Assembly: GCA_019745415.1 (NCBI GenBank)
Contig: JAIETF010000029.1
Coordinates: forward strand, 1-58,110
Origin: Candidatus Obscuribacterales bacterium
GTDB taxonomy: Bacteria; Cyanobacteriota; Vampirovibrionia; Obscuribacterales; Obscuribacteraceae
Direction of reading: 5' to 3'
Length of the DNA: 58,110 nt
How positions within the stretch are numbered: the stretch's first letter is position 1; each line of letters starts with the position of its first letter. Under the pieces are notes generated by a model. That model worked only from the letters and a program-made list of their open reading frames with translations, made no database searches and had not been told where the DNA came from. A program made the translations under genes and the position numbers. This document shows, piece after piece, positions 41,293 through 51,423 of the stretch.

Positions 41293-42756
41293 GTGACAGA
41301 TTTAGGTCAAAAGCGGGTTCAAAACGCTACTGTGCATTCGCACATTGGCCTTTCGCCGAAGCTGCATTTTACTAAGAACATGAATACTCACATGCTGCCG
41401 GGTCTAGATGCTATTGCACTTGCGACAAACAAACATCGCGAGCTTCTCTTGCCCGCCGGCAAAGGGCAAGACGCGGTCGAAGAGATCGTCGAAAAGTCGG
41501 GAAAAGAGCCACCAAACTTTCTGCAGCAAAGACGAGATCAGTTCGCCGCAAGAGTACTTTCTACAGCCCTGGAAAATTTGCTCGAACAAAAGTTGCTCGA
41601 ACCAGCTCTCTGGCAGCGCTATCACGCTCTCAGATTTTTATGCAACCAAAAGCGAAGCGAAGGGCTCAACCTCGCAGCAGAAACGGCCTTACGCCTTGTC
41701 GCCAGTCAAGCAGAAGCAAATCCTGAAGTGGAAAGACTGGCACAAACATATCGCAGCCAAGGCAAGAGAGTGCTCGTGGTCAGTAGCGAAAACAATTGCC
41801 GAGCCCGCTCATTTGATATCGACGAGACTGCCACACTGGCAGAGGCAATTGCAGCATGCGCGACAATTAACACGACAATCGCAGAAGAAATCACCTCACT
41901 GCAAAGGGATTGCAGCATATACTTACAAATTTTGGCATTGGAACACTTCTCTTACCGCATCAAGACAGGACGAGCCAATGGCGCAGATCTGGAAAAATCA
42001 AAGAGCTTACAAGAAAAGCTCTGGCTTAAACCGGAAGACTATGGTGCTTACCGCCAGGCTCTGGCGTCCGAATTGCAAAATCTCATTTTAGAAGCTTTGA
42101 ATGGCTGCAACTTGCCCTCGCCTGAGCCAAGAAAAATAAACGCTGCCTGCTCTCTGTATATGACACCAAAAGAGATACCATTTTTAACAGCAAATTTGCT
42201 CGATCAATTTGACCACTGTCTAATTGCAAACGGCACCAACATTTCTCATCTGAGCTTGCTCGGCTGTCATTTTCTGGCCAAGACAGTAACCATGGTCGAA
42301 GGCAAAGAATGCCTGCCGCGCTTAAGAGAAAAATTTGCCCAAGAGCAGCAACCTAATCTATTTGACGAAACAACTTTCTGGGCTGCCTTTGAAAAGGATC
42401 TCAGAAAAGCCGAAGAAAAAGTAATCATTGTCAGTCCTTTCGTACGAAAAAATCGTTTTCAAATAGTGCAACAACATCTCTCTGCCTTTGTCGAAAGAGG
42501 CGGTATCGTTGAGGCTATTATCAGCCAGGAACCCGACAGTAAAGGCAGTCTGAAGGAAACCGAAAAACTACTCTGCGATGCCGGCTGGAAGGTGCGAGTA
42601 ATGAAAGGCATACATCAGAAAGTGGCCATCATCGATGACAATATTTGCTGGGAAGGTAGCTTGAACATACTAAGTTTTGCCAATTCAAAAGAACTGATGC
42701 GCCGCTTCGAGAGTCGCTTTGAAGCACAGGCAATCTGGGACAATCTGCGATTTTAG
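41293..42756 (+). CDS. PLD-superfamily protein with one visible HKD motif
   Basis: A 487-residue protein (GTG start; ATG 41380 is an alternative and neither has a strong ribosome site). The C-terminal part is a phospholipase-D-type domain: VIIVSPFVRKNRF (~378) and the HKD motif HQKVAIIDDN with ENSL-like EGSLNIL shortly after (~440-460). Only one HKD is seen, so the active site would need a dimer, as in Nuc-type nucleases. The N-terminal 330 residues are helical (VLSTALENLLEQKLL; QGKRVLVVSSENN) and unrecognised. The role may be nucleic-acid cleavage; that is an inference. Moderate GC. Confidence 0.75.
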   Translation: MTDLGQKRVQNATVHSHIGLSPKLHFTKNMNTHMLPGLDAIALATNKHRELLLPAGKGQDAVEEIVEKSGKEPPNFLQQRRDQFAARVLSTALENLLEQKLLEPALWQRYHALRFLCNQKRSEGLNLAAETALRLVASQAEANPEVERLAQTYRSQGKRVLVVSSENNCRARSFDIDETATLAEAIAACATINTTIAEEITSLQRDCSIYLQILALEHFSYRIKTGRANGADLEKSKSLQEKLWLKPEDYGAYRQALASELQNLILEALNGCNLPSPEPRKINAACSLYMTPKEIPFLTANLLDQFDHCLIANGTNISHLSLLGCHFLAKTVTMVEGKECLPRLREKFAQEQQPNLFDETTFWAAFEKDLRKAEEKVIIVSPFVRKNRFQIVQQHLSAFVERGGIVEAIISQEPDSKGSLKETEKLLCDAGWKVRVMKGIHQKVAIIDDNICWEGSLNILSFANSKELMRRFESRFEAQAIWDNLRF

Positions 42757-42908
42757 TGGGCACCAGTGCTTCGGCCGAAAAACCTAAACGCTCAAATCGG
42801 AAGGTCTAAACGCTCAAATAGTAAAAACTAAACGCTCTCTTGCCAAATCAAGCAAGAATTCGCGCATGACTATAAATTCGAGACCGTCAAAGTGCTTATC
42901 ACATTTTC

Positions 42909-42925
42909 TGCTATACCGCCTAGTA
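42909..42925. repeat. Block-end palindrome, copy 6
   Basis: TGCTA-TACCGCC-TAGTA, one arm mismatch and a 7-base spacer; preceded by TCACATTTTC. It lies downstream of the leftward single-gene block 43422-43078, beyond its terminator. Confidence 0.8.
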
Positions 42926-42985
42926 TTCAAGAAGAAAATAAAAAAGAAAAGAAAAAAGAAACCAGCTTGAAGCCGAAGTTTAAAG

Positions 42986-43048
42986 GCTAAGAACCTAGAG
43001 GGCAAAATCGATGATTGCTCAAGCGACCTTGCCCTCTAAACTCTTAGC
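42986..43048 (-). terminator. Terminator of the gene at 43078-43422
   Basis: An outer stem GCTAAGA/TCTTAGC encloses TAGAGGGCAA (42996-43005) / TTGCCCTCTA (43029-43038). On the minus strand CTTTAAACTTCGG follows, then a long T-rich stretch. Stable and block-ending. Confidence 0.75.
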
Positions 43049-43077
43049 ATGGGAACTTTCTACAGCTTTTACAGTTC

Positions 43078-43422
43078 TTAGCCGATCGGACGCCGGACAG
43101 GTCCACCAATGATGGGCGTCACTTCGATCGACCCAGTGCGATAGCCGCCACAAGGCGGTTCAGCATTGAGCAGCACGAACTTGAATCCATAGTCAGAAGC
43201 AAGCTCGAGCGTACGGCGCAGCACCTTGTCGGAAGGCATGACGACCAGATAGACAACCTGAGTCGAGCCGACACTGGTGAAGTCGAAGGTCTGCTGATAC
43301 TCGCTGATGACAGTTTCGGCGAAACGACGTGCCTCCTCTTCGTGGGGAGAGACATAAGCGAGATTGATGAAAAGCCGCCAACCCTTGGGAAGACGCCGAT
43401 GCTTCTTCTCGATGATAGACAT
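43078..43422 (-). CDS. Orphan small alpha/beta protein
   Basis: A 114-residue soluble protein. Strand GWRLFINLAYVS, helix HEEEARRFAETVISEYQQ, strand TQVVYLVVMP, helix VLRRTLELASDYG and strand FKFVLLNAEPP give a ferredoxin-like alpha/beta order. ATG 43422 follows CAAGGAGAAAACT. Single-gene leftward block with its own terminator and palindrome. No family recognised. Confidence 0.75.
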   Translation of the reverse strand: MSIIEKKHRRLPKGWRLFINLAYVSPHEEEARRFAETVISEYQQTFDFTSVGSTQVVYLVVMPSDKVLRRTLELASDYGFKFVLLNAEPPCGGYRTGSIEVTPIIGGPVRRPIG

Positions 43423-44489
<1,067 letters not shown>

Positions 44490-44597
44490 CCCCACCCGTA
44501 TCGACGCTATCACCGGCAACCTGCCTCTCATCTGAGAGGCGGCTGTCAAACTTCCGCCAAGCAGCACAAGTTGCACAAGCAGAAAAGGATTGTTGGC

Positions 44598-45344
44598 ATG
44601 GAAACTGAAGGTTTCGAAATCTGGAACGACCCCGCCGTCAAGGCTCTCCTTAAGAAAGCCGGCGCCGTTGCCCCGACCACCGCAGAAGAGGAGCGGAAGC
44701 TCTGCGCGGACCTGCGCGGCAATGTGACGCAACGCCAGACTGCCGGCGCCCGCCTGGTGGAATCGCACCAGCGCATGGTCGTCTCCATGGCGAAGAACTA
44801 CATGGGTCGTGGCATCTCGCTGCAAGATCTGATCCAAGAAGGCATCCTCGGTCTCTTCGATGCTCTCTCCAAGTTCGACGCCGGGCGAGCCCGCTTCTCC
44901 ACATATTCCAGCTGGTATGTGCGCAACCGCCTCAACCTGCTCGTGGCGAACTCTGCCCAAGCAGTGCGCATGCCGATCTCGGCACGGCGCAAGAACCCCG
45001 GCGGACAGCGCATCACCATGGTCGATATCGAAACGCCCCTTGGCGTTGGCGATCTCACCCTGGCGGATACGCTGGTGGACGAAAACTGCCAAGACCCGGT
45101 GGAAAGCCGCAGCGAAGCCGACCTCAAGATTCTGCTTTCTGATGCTCTTTCCATCCTCGATGAACGCGAACGCGCCATCGTGGAAGCCCGCTTCGGCATC
45201 GACCGCGACCAAGAAGAAACCCTGGGCGAACTGGGAGAACGCTTCGGCATCTCGCGCGAACGCATTCGCCAGATCGAAGCCGGCGCACTGAAGAAACTGG
45301 CGCGTTCACCGCAAGCAGCTGCCCTGGCTTCACTTCTCGGCTGA
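44598..45344 (+). CDS. Alternative sigma-70-family factor (RpoH-like)
   Basis: A 248-residue sigma factor. Region 2 is at about residues 45-130 with GRGISLQDLIQEGILGLFDA (core binding, 71-90) and FSTYSSWYVRNRL (-10 recognition). Region 3 follows, and region 4 has ETLGELGERFGISRERIRQI with the helix-turn-helix (207-232). It lacks region 1.1, so it is not the housekeeping sigma; size fits RpoH/SigB/SigF types. ATG 44598 follows GAAAAGGATTGTTGGC. It directs RNA polymerase to a special promoter set, possibly that of the GC-rich blocks among which it lies. Confidence 0.9.
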   Translation: METEGFEIWNDPAVKALLKKAGAVAPTTAEEERKLCADLRGNVTQRQTAGARLVESHQRMVVSMAKNYMGRGISLQDLIQEGILGLFDALSKFDAGRARFSTYSSWYVRNRLNLLVANSAQAVRMPISARRKNPGGQRITMVDIETPLGVGDLTLADTLVDENCQDPVESRSEADLKILLSDALSILDERERAIVEARFGIDRDQEETLGELGERFGISRERIRQIEAGALKKLARSPQAAALASLLG

Positions 45345-45383
45345 TCAGTCCTAGGCGTCGCCAAGAAATCGAACTCTAAGATA

Positions 45384-45433
45384 GCCAAGAATGGACCCAG
45401 GTGCGTTGTTTGCAACCCGGGGCCATTCTTGGC
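45384..45433 (+). terminator. Terminator of the pth2-sigma block
   Basis: GCCAAGAATGG (45384-45394) pairs with CCATTCTTGGC (45423-45433), with an inner GTTG/CAAC stem, followed by ATTGCTCTTCTTCTG and a T run that leads into the palindrome at 45470. Confidence 0.85.
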
Positions 45434-45469
45434 ATTGCTCTTCTTCTGAATTCTTTTTTTGCAATTTTT

Positions 45470-45486
45470 TATTACTTTCTATAGTA
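45470..45486. repeat. Block-end palindrome, copy 7 (shared)
   Basis: TATTA-CTTTCTA-TAGTA, one arm mismatch and a 7-base spacer, preceded by TTTTTTTGCAATTTTT. It lies between the convergent blocks 44161-45344 and 46452-45901. Confidence 0.8.
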
Positions 45487-45789
45487 TTTTTGACGATTTT
45501 TTTTGAAAAATTGGCAGCCCACAGCAGAGAAATAGCAGCTGAAAATTTAGCCAAGCACCCTTCTATATATTGCGAAATGTTAAGCTTTTAATTAAATGCC
45601 CGAAACACTTGCCCAGCAAGCGCTTGCCGCCACGAACCGACTTTTCACCCAAAACCCATGCCAGGCGGGAGTTTCCAGACTTTGGTTTACCGCTTAACAT
45701 TTCGTCACAAGAACAAACAGGTTCAGGTCAATTTTTGGGATTCCATCACAGCTAAAACCGCCACCGCCAGCACTAAACTAGCCGACAAA

Positions 45790-45819
45790 AAAATTGGCGA
45801 ATACAAAATTGGCGAATAC
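45790..45819. repeat. 15-bp perfect direct repeat, two units
   Basis: AAAATTGGCGAATAC occurs twice head to tail (45790-45804, 45805-45819), followed by a partial AGAATTAAATT. Noncoding region. Simple duplication, function unknown. Confidence 0.8.
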
Positions 45820-45839
45820 AGAATTAAATTAGACAGAGC

Positions 45840-45886
45840 CCGAATTCGAGCCTGAAACAGCCAATGCCGCCCAAGCTCGAATTCGG
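45840..45886 (-). terminator. Terminator of the gene at 45901-46452
   Basis: CCGAATTCGAGC (45840-45851) pairs perfectly with GCTCGAATTCGG (45875-45886). The minus-strand tail is GGCTCTGTCTAATTTAATT; T-rich but interrupted. Confidence 0.75.
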
Positions 45887-45900
45887 ACAAGAACACAATA

Positions 45901-46452
45901 TCAGTTCAACAGAAAGTGCTTCACGTCGGTGAGAGGCATCACCTGCCGAAGAAGGACGACACTTGCGCCTCGCGGCAAGTCATGACGGTCGGTAAAGGGA
46001 TAACCATTCGCCGCCATGAACGAGTTGTATGACTCGGCCAGCTGATTGTGCTGAGCCTTGAGCGCAACCAGTTTCTTGTGCAGACTTTCATAGCTGCGGC
46101 GGTCGCTCTTGCTCCAGCTGTCGACGGCCGCACCTTGGTTACGCGTGTTCAGCGCCGAAAGAGACTTCTCGACATCGGCAACCCGATACCGGAGTGAAGC
46201 CAATTCCTGAGCCTGGCTGGCAAGTCGGTTGTACTGCAAGCGACGAAGATGCGCTTGCGTTTGCGCCTGCGTCTGGCTCTGGCTCAGATCAGGCGACGAA
46301 GGCTGGGCGGCCTGCACAGGAGGCGCAAGAAAGCCGAAGAAGAGAGAAGCCGACAAAACCAAAGCCGAGAAGAGCGCTGCGGAGGAGAGAGAAACCGGGA
46401 GGAATGGGAAGTGAGCGCCACCAGAAGAGGCGCCTTGCTTTACGGTATTCAT
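45901..46452 (-). CDS. Exported coiled-coil protein
   Basis: A 183-residue protein with a long N-terminal signal peptide (hydrophobic SLSSAALFSALVLSASLFFG, cleavage near VQAAQ). The mature part begins with a Gln/Ser-rich stretch (QSQTQAQTQAHL) and continues as helices with heptad spacing (LASQAQELASLRYRVADVEK; LHKKLVALKAQHNQLAESY), ending in a compact acidic tail. Likely periplasmic. Leftward single-gene block with its own terminator. No family recognised. Confidence 0.75.
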   Translation of the reverse strand: MNTVKQGASSGGAHFPFLPVSLSSAALFSALVLSASLFFGFLAPPVQAAQPSSPDLSQSQTQAQTQAHLRRLQYNRLASQAQELASLRYRVADVEKSLSALNTRNQGAAVDSWSKSDRRSYESLHKKLVALKAQHNQLAESYNSFMAANGYPFTDRHDLPRGASVVLLRQVMPLTDVKHFLLN

Positions 46453-46558
46453 TTTGAAATTTTTGAGATGCGAGTTGGATTGGGTTTAGTAAGGCTCTGG
46501 CAAGGCTGAGGCTGTAGCACATATCAAATCAAAGCGCCGCTGCTTTACTCGCGTCTCC

Positions 46559-46840
46559 TTGTGCCGAGAGAGAGAAGAACTGCTTTCGCATTTACTTCAC
46601 CTATCCAGCTCTATTTTGGGCATCGAGCGCTCTAAATCTTGTGCTTCAGCAGACCTATTTGAAAAACCAGAACCAGTACATCATCTTCTAGAACAGGAGC
46701 GCTCCGGCAATCAAGCAAAACCAATTCAGGCATTAGCTACTAATCATTTCAGACAAATGCAAACCCTGCCGGCAAAAGAAAAGGGCAGCCCAGAACAGCT
46801 AGCTGAAGAGCGTCTTAAAAGAATCTGCTGCCGTAGCTAG
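46559..46840 (+). CDS. Doubtful 93-residue ORF
   Basis: A 93-residue frame rich in Glu, Leu, Ser and Gln (MCREREELLSHLLHLSSSIL at the start), with no ribosome site or recognisable domain. It is directly followed by a good terminator, which is the only support. It could be a small gene or chance. Confidence 0.25.
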   Translation: MCREREELLSHLLHLSSSILGIERSKSCASADLFEKPEPVHHLLEQERSGNQAKPIQALATNHFRQMQTLPAKEKGSPEQLAEERLKRICCRS

Positions 46841-46856
46841 CACAGCATTATGCCAA

Positions 46857-46886
46857 AAGAGAGAGCCAAAAGGCTCTCTCTTTTTC
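46857..46886. terminator. Bidirectional terminator
   Basis: AAGAGAGAGCC (46857-46867) pairs with GGCTCTCTCTT (46872-46882), with T runs on both strands. It ends the leftward acyl-CoA dehydrogenase gene and any rightward transcript of the doubtful ORF. Confidence 0.85.
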
Positions 46887-46933
46887 TAGTTTGATTGCTT
46901 AGCCGATGCACAACGGCTCAAGAAAAGAGCGCC

Positions 46934-48109
46934 CTAGAGCCCCAACTGACGAGCAATGAGCAGTCTTTGAATCTCGGAAGTGCCCTCACCGATTTCACAA
47001 AGCTTGGCGTCGCGCAAGAAACGCTCAGCCGGGAAGTCGATGATATAGCCATAGCCACCGTGGATCTGCACGCAGAGATTGCATACTTTACTGGCGATTT
47101 CGGAAGCATAAAGCTTGGCTTGCGAACCTTCTAGGGTAACGCGCTTACCGTGATCTTTCATCCAGGCAGCATGATAGAGCATAAGACGAGCAGCGCTCAC
47201 ATAAGTTGCCATGTCGGCCAGATAGCTCTGGATCATTTGGAACTTGCCTATCGGCTGACCGAATGCTTCTCTTTGCTTGGCATAAGTCAAGGCAGCGTCG
47301 AGGGCGGCCTGGGCAATACCAAGGGCCAGTGCGCCGATGGAGAGTCGTCCGCCTTCCAAGGTCATAAGAGCTTGCTTATAGCCCTCACCTTCCTGTCCGA
47401 TTATGTTCTCGGCCGGGATTTTGCAATCTTCGAAGGTGATACTGGCAGTAGGGGAACCTCTCATGCCCAGCTTCTTCTCTACTTTAGAGACGTAATAGCC
47501 AGGTGTTCCCTTCTCAACGATGAAGGATGAAATGCCCTTTCTGCCCAAAGAAATATCGGTCATTGCCATGATCACTGCGGTATCAGCATCGGTGGCATTA
47601 GTGATGAACTGCTTGGTGCCGTTCAAGACATAATGGTCGCCGACCAGTTTGGCGGTGGTCTTCTGCGAAGAAGCATCAGAACCAGTTCCAGGCTCGGTCA
47701 GGGCCCAACATCCGATATATTCGCCCGAGCAAAGTTTGGGGACGTACTTTTTCTTTTGCTCTTCGGTGCCGAATTTATAAATGGGGTTGGTGCCGAGAGA
47801 AACGTGAGCAGCATAGCTCAAACCAGTTGAGCCGCAGGCACGGCCAATCTCTTCAACAGCGATTACATAGCTTCTGTAATCAGCTCCAGCGCCACCATAT
47901 TCGGCACCAATCGGCAAACCGAGGTAACCGAGCTTACCCAATTCTTTAAAGGTCTCGATGGGGAAGCGAGCTTCTTGGTCTACAGCATGCGCCTTAGGGG
48001 CGATCTCTCTTGTAGCGAAATCGCGAATGGCTTCGCGAATATCATGGTGTTCTCCGCTTAAAAATTCGCCAAAAGGCAAAACGTCGTTATCAGACACTGC
48101 AGTGCTCAC
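46934..48109 (-). CDS. Acyl-CoA dehydrogenase
   Basis: A 391-residue FAD enzyme of normal length. It has the N-terminal helical domain with [14 protein letters not shown], the ADH signature [13 protein letters not shown] (~135-147), [17 protein letters not shown] (~210) and the C-terminal [20 protein letters not shown], where the Glu of GEGTSEIQR is the catalytic base of short/medium-chain enzymes. It desaturates acyl-CoA at C2-C3, passing electrons to ETF, in fatty acid or branched amino acid breakdown. ETF or other beta-oxidation genes are not adjacent. Leftward, 78 bp after the next gene on its right in the window order (wecB start side). Moderate GC. Confidence 0.95.
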   Translation of the reverse strand: MSTAVSDNDVLPFGEFLSGEHHDIREAIRDFATREIAPKAHAVDQEARFPIETFKELGKLGYLGLPIGAEYGGAGADYRSYVIAVEEIGRACGSTGLSYAAHVSLGTNPIYKFGTEEQKKKYVPKLCSGEYIGCWALTEPGTGSDASSQKTTAKLVGDHYVLNGTKQFITNATDADTAVIMAMTDISLGRKGISSFIVEKGTPGYYVSKVEKKLGMRGSPTASITFEDCKIPAENIIGQEGEGYKQALMTLEGGRLSIGALALGIAQAALDAALTYAKQREAFGQPIGKFQMIQSYLADMATYVSAARLMLYHAAWMKDHGKRVTLEGSQAKLYASEIASKVCNLCVQIHGGYGYIIDFPAERFLRDAKLCEIGEGTSEIQRLLIARQLGL

Positions 48110-48186
48110 AGTTCTTACTCCCTGAATAGGTAAAATTTAGACAGTGAGCAAGATCATAGCGCTAAAAGAGAAGCCTGGGACAAATC

Positions 48187-49311
48187 TTAGTGGCTCCTTA
48201 AGAAGTTCTCCACCTCTTTGACAATTCGCCGGGCAGCTGAACCATCACCGAAAGGATTGATAGAAGCCGACATTGACTGATAGAGCTGGGGAGATGTCAA
48301 AAGTTCACGCGCACCTTGCGCTATGGTATCGCGGACCACGCCCACAAGCCTGGCGGCACCCGCCTGCACTGCTTCGGGGCGCTCGGTATTGGTACGCATG
48401 ACCAAGACGGGCTTGCCCAAAGCCGGCGCCTCTTCTTGCACACCACCCGAATCGGTGAGAATAAAATGGCAGCGTCGCATGGCCGAAACAAACGGCACAT
48501 AGTCAAGGGGCTCGACTAAAACCAGACGTTCGTGCCCTTCGAAGACCGGTTCGATCGATTTGCGAACTACCGGATTGCGATGGATTGGATAAAGAATCTG
48601 GACATCGGGAAACTCATCAGCGATAGCCTTGAGGGCAAGGGCGATTTCGTCCATGCCCTGCCCCCAATTTTCACGTCTGTGCGCCGTCACCAATAAGACT
48701 TTGTACTTATTGAAATCAGTGCGTCCAAACAGAGCCTGGTCTATGTCAGACTCTTTCAGACGAGCAGCAGTATCTAAAAGTGCATCAATAACGGTGTTTC
48801 CGGTCATGAAGACATTCTCAGTGATGCCCTCAGCCTTGAGATTCTCCACCGCCAGCGCCGTGGGAGCGAAATGCAAAGTGGCGATGCGCCCGGTCTGCCT
48901 CCGGGACATCTCTTCGGGAAAGGGATTGTATCGATCATTGGTGCGCAAACCAGCTTCCACATGGCCAACGGGCACTTTGTGATAGAAAGCGGCCAGAGAG
49001 GCAGCCATTACAGTAACGGTGTCACCCTGCACCAAAAGTAGGTCGGGACGGTCTTTGGTCAAGAGTTCGTCCATACCCAGCACCACCCTCGCTGTAAGCT
49101 GCGCCAGGGTTTGGCCATGCTGCATCAAGTCTAGGTCATAGTCAGCCTTGACATCAAACCATTTCATCATCTGGTCGAGCATCTCACGATGCTGCGCCGT
49201 AATTGCCACTACCGGCTGCAGTTCACTAGACTCGCCGAGAGCATGCACAACTGGTGCAAGCTTCACAGCCTCCGGTCGCGTGCCGAAAACACACATGACC
49301 TTCTTTCTCAT
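48187..49311 (-). CDS. wecB: UDP-N-acetylglucosamine 2-epimerase (non-hydrolysing)
   Basis: A 374-residue enzyme of normal size. FGTRPEAVKLAPVV (8-21), QGDTVTVMAASLAAFY (~93), VGHVEAGLRTNDRYNPFPEE (~113-132), and the UDP-binding DSGGVQEEAPALGKPVLVMR (~285) are characteristic. It converts UDP-GlcNAc to UDP-ManNAc for surface polysaccharides in the cytosol. ATG 49311 is chosen because MRKKVMCVFGTRPE starts the fold; AGGAAGG lies 14 bases upstream. No other polysaccharide gene is adjacent; a 1-kb acyl-CoA dehydrogenase gene follows on the same strand. Confidence 0.95.
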   Translation of the reverse strand: MRKKVMCVFGTRPEAVKLAPVVHALGESSELQPVVAITAQHREMLDQMMKWFDVKADYDLDLMQHGQTLAQLTARVVLGMDELLTKDRPDLLLVQGDTVTVMAASLAAFYHKVPVGHVEAGLRTNDRYNPFPEEMSRRQTGRIATLHFAPTALAVENLKAEGITENVFMTGNTVIDALLDTAARLKESDIDQALFGRTDFNKYKVLLVTAHRRENWGQGMDEIALALKAIADEFPDVQILYPIHRNPVVRKSIEPVFEGHERLVLVEPLDYVPFVSAMRRCHFILTDSGGVQEEAPALGKPVLVMRTNTERPEAVQAGAARLVGVVRDTIAQGARELLTSPQLYQSMSASINPFGDGSAARRIVKEVENFLRSH

Positions 49312-49423
49312 AGACACCGACTCGACCTTCCTCAATCTACTCACCGGTTCGCTTGACAACAAAATTGTCTTGCAAACGAGCACTAATTCTATAGCAATTA
49401 GCTTCTGTTAGACTAAGCCCACA

Positions 49424-49450
49424 ATTAGTACAGCTCATTATTAGTACAGC
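49424..49450. repeat. ATTAGTACAGC direct repeat
   Basis: ATTAGTACAGC occurs at 49424-49434 and 49440-49450, a 16-bp period, in the region between divergent wecB and the gene at 49545. Possible tandem binding site; function unknown. Confidence 0.6.
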
Positions 49451-49544
49451 CCTTAGCTGCAATGCTCTCAGTTGCGACCAGCCGCGAAACAATCAGACTG
49501 CAGAACCCTGCCGCAAACCACCATTTACAGAACAGGAGCCTCCA

Positions 49545-50348
49545 GTGGACGTAATTATCGAAGGACAAATTGGTAAAGGCGACCAAGATGAAAAAATGTC
49601 CGACCTTATCTCAACCATGGTCGAGCTAAAAAACTGCGCCACTCCCGTCCTAAGAATCAATGAACAAAATTCGGATCTATCAGGGCGGATACTCTTCAGC
49701 CAAGGCGGTTTTATTCTTGGCGCAAAACTGGGTATGACTGGTGAGAGCGGTTATGAAGCAGTTAGGAAATTGCTTGCAATTGAAGTCGGAAATTACGCCA
49801 TTCTCGACCCGGCAAGAAAACCGACCACCGAACTGAATCAAGCCCTTTGGCTCTCGGCGGACCGAGTGCAGACAGCACTTCCAAATTTACCCCAAAGCCC
49901 TGATAGCCTGATTGACAAACCAGACTCGGATGGCAATCGAGGAGCCTATCCCCGCTCAAAAACCGGACAAATTGACCTAGCAGGACAGATAGCAGCAATG
50001 ACATCACCAAAGAGCGACAGTGAAATTGAAGCCCTTATGAAGGGACGCAGCGGACCGGAACAAAGGCAGACAACGGCGGCAAACTCAGCTTCCCGTCGTT
50101 ATAATCAATCAAATTGGCGCCTAGTAAAGTTCGTTTTGCAGATGGGTCTAGGTCTAGGTCTCTGTTATTTGATGATGACCAATTCCAGCGCCATGTGGGA
50201 TGGCACAGTCAAAATATGCAAGAGCTTCGGCTTTGACGTTGAAAACAACGCTCTTTTTTCAGGCTTTCAAAGCTCGATGGAAAACTGGGGCAAGCAGAAG
50301 GCTCAGGAGCTTAAGCAGAAAAAGAACGCAAGAAAAAACAATAAGTGA
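49545..50348 (+). CDS. DUF4388-like protein with C-terminal TM
   Basis: A 267-residue protein. GTG 49545 follows AGGAGCCTCCA. The N-terminal 85 residues (LSGRILFSQGGFILGAKLGM, GYEAVRKLLAIEVGNYAIL) resemble DUF4388, a domain found in gliding and signalling proteins and thought to bind partners. A Ser/Gln-rich linker follows, then a membrane segment (FVLQMGLGLGLCYLMM, ~195-211) and a basic tail (QKAQELKQKKNARKNN). The domain thus sits near the inner membrane. Two genes, this and the pseudo-esterase, form an operon (13 bp gap). Assignment of DUF4388 is tentative. Confidence 0.65.
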   Translation: MDVIIEGQIGKGDQDEKMSDLISTMVELKNCATPVLRINEQNSDLSGRILFSQGGFILGAKLGMTGESGYEAVRKLLAIEVGNYAILDPARKPTTELNQALWLSADRVQTALPNLPQSPDSLIDKPDSDGNRGAYPRSKTGQIDLAGQIAAMTSPKSDSEIEALMKGRSGPEQRQTTAANSASRRYNQSNWRLVKFVLQMGLGLGLCYLMMTNSSAMWDGTVKICKSFGFDVENNALFSGFQSSMENWGKQKAQELKQKKNARKNNK

Positions 50349-50361
50349 TATAAGTCCGAGT

Positions 50362-51423
50362 ATGGATAAGTTTCAACCTTTCAAAAGCGTTCTCTGCAAA
50401 CGCGCTCTTTATAAAAGAGCCCTCACTTCAATAGGTCTGGCTCTTTTACTGGCTGGTGAATTCTCTTTCTGCCTTCCCTATCAAAGTGCTTTGCCGACAG
50501 CTTTTGCTAAAGCACAGAAAAGCAAGGACAACGCCAAAGTAGATCCTTTCAGCCTCGATCTCATGCCTGTCTCTATTGCCGCAGACGGCATGATGAGAGA
50601 CTTTGCCGTACACTTGCCACCCAATCTAAAGCAGCAGGCGCAAGCCGGCATTCAACCCCAAAGCATTCCTTTGGTTCTCGTCTTCCATGACGGCTTCAAG
50701 CTTGCCCAAAATATGGATGAGATGACCGGTTTTAATGCCATAGCCGACCGTGAAAACTTTGTTGTTGTCTATCCGATGGGAATAAACGGACACTGGAACG
50801 ACGGTCGCAACATTGATGCTTATGCCAAGTTTGACGATGTCTCATTTGTCAAACACATCATCGAATACATGCAGCGTCGCTACCACATCGACAATGAACA
50901 TGTTTACGCATGCGGTATCGGCAATGGTGGCTTCTTCAGCCAGTATCTTGCTCTCATGCTGCCTGGACATTTTTCGGCTATTGCCTCAGTGGCTGCCACC
51001 CTGCCGGAGAATATCTATCACAGCAGACAATCACTTAAACCACAAAACGTCTTGTTCATCTTGGGTATGAACGATCCCCTGGTACCCTTTCGAGGCGGCC
51101 CTATCCATTTCGAGTCTTATCGCGACCGCGGCATGGTGGTTCCAGCTCCCGAAGCAGTGCAGTTTTGGGTAAAGGGCAATAGAGGGCAAAGCACCCCAAA
51201 TTCGCAAGACTTACCTGACACAGACCCAACCGACGGTTGCCGCGTCAAAGCAGCAGTATTTGGTTCGGGTCTAAAGGGCTCGGAAGTTATGGTCTACGGC
51301 ATTGATGGTGGAGGTCATACTTGGCCAGGCGGAATAAACCGCTATTCGCCGAAGACAGTGGGCGCCACATGTAGAGATATCAGCGCCAGCGAAGCGATCT
51401 GGGATTTCTTCAAAAGACATTGA
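50362..51423 (+). CDS. Exported LpqC/PHB-depolymerase-like esterase, catalytic Ser replaced
   Basis: A 353-residue protein with a signal peptide (hydrophobic ALTSIGLALLLAGEFSFCLP). The fold is that of feruloyl-esterase/PHB-depolymerase-type hydrolases: PLVLVFHDG (oxyanion side), Asp in ILGMNDPLVPFRGG and His in GGHTWPGG. The nucleophile position, normally GxSxG (GLSNGG), reads GIGNGGFF: Ser is Gly (codon GGC). It is probably not an esterase; binding without cleavage or use of another residue is possible. ATG 50362 has no strong ribosome site. Follows the DUF4388-like gene by 13 bp. Confidence 0.75.
   Translation: MDKFQPFKSVLCKRALYKRALTSIGLALLLAGEFSFCLPYQSALPTAFAKAQKSKDNAKVDPFSLDLMPVSIAADGMMRDFAVHLPPNLKQQAQAGIQPQSIPLVLVFHDGFKLAQNMDEMTGFNAIADRENFVVVYPMGINGHWNDGRNIDAYAKFDDVSFVKHIIEYMQRRYHIDNEHVYACGIGNGGFFSQYLALMLPGHFSAIASVAATLPENIYHSRQSLKPQNVLFILGMNDPLVPFRGGPIHFESYRDRGMVVPAPEAVQFWVKGNRGQSTPNSQDLPDTDPTDGCRVKAAVFGSGLKGSEVMVYGIDGGGHTWPGGINRYSPKTVGATCRDISASEAIWDFFKRH

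Larger units (their letters stand above)
42757..43077. other. Convergent intergenic region
   Basis: About 320 bases between the PLD-type gene and the leftward orphan at 43078. It holds the terminator 42986-43048 and the palindrome 42909-42925. CTAAACGCTC repeats loosely three times at 42784-42837. No gene supported. Confidence 0.5.
45345..45900. other. Convergent intergenic region
   Basis: About 550 bases between the sigma-factor gene and the leftward exported protein. It holds two terminators and palindrome copy 7. A frame at 45658-45855 (65 residues, containing KIGEYKIGEY) has no ribosome site and overlaps a 15-bp repeat; I do not support it as a gene. Confidence 0.5.
46453..46933. other. 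Intergenic region
   Basis: About 480 bases. It contains a doubtful ORF (46559-46840) and a bidirectional terminator (46857-46886). The promoter of the exported coiled-coil gene should lie near 46460-46550. Confidence 0.4.

Noticed and set aside
45658..45855. 65-residue ORF with KIGEY repeats
   Set aside because: No ribosome site, AT-rich, in the region behind a palindrome; the repeat is better seen as a 15-bp DNA duplication.
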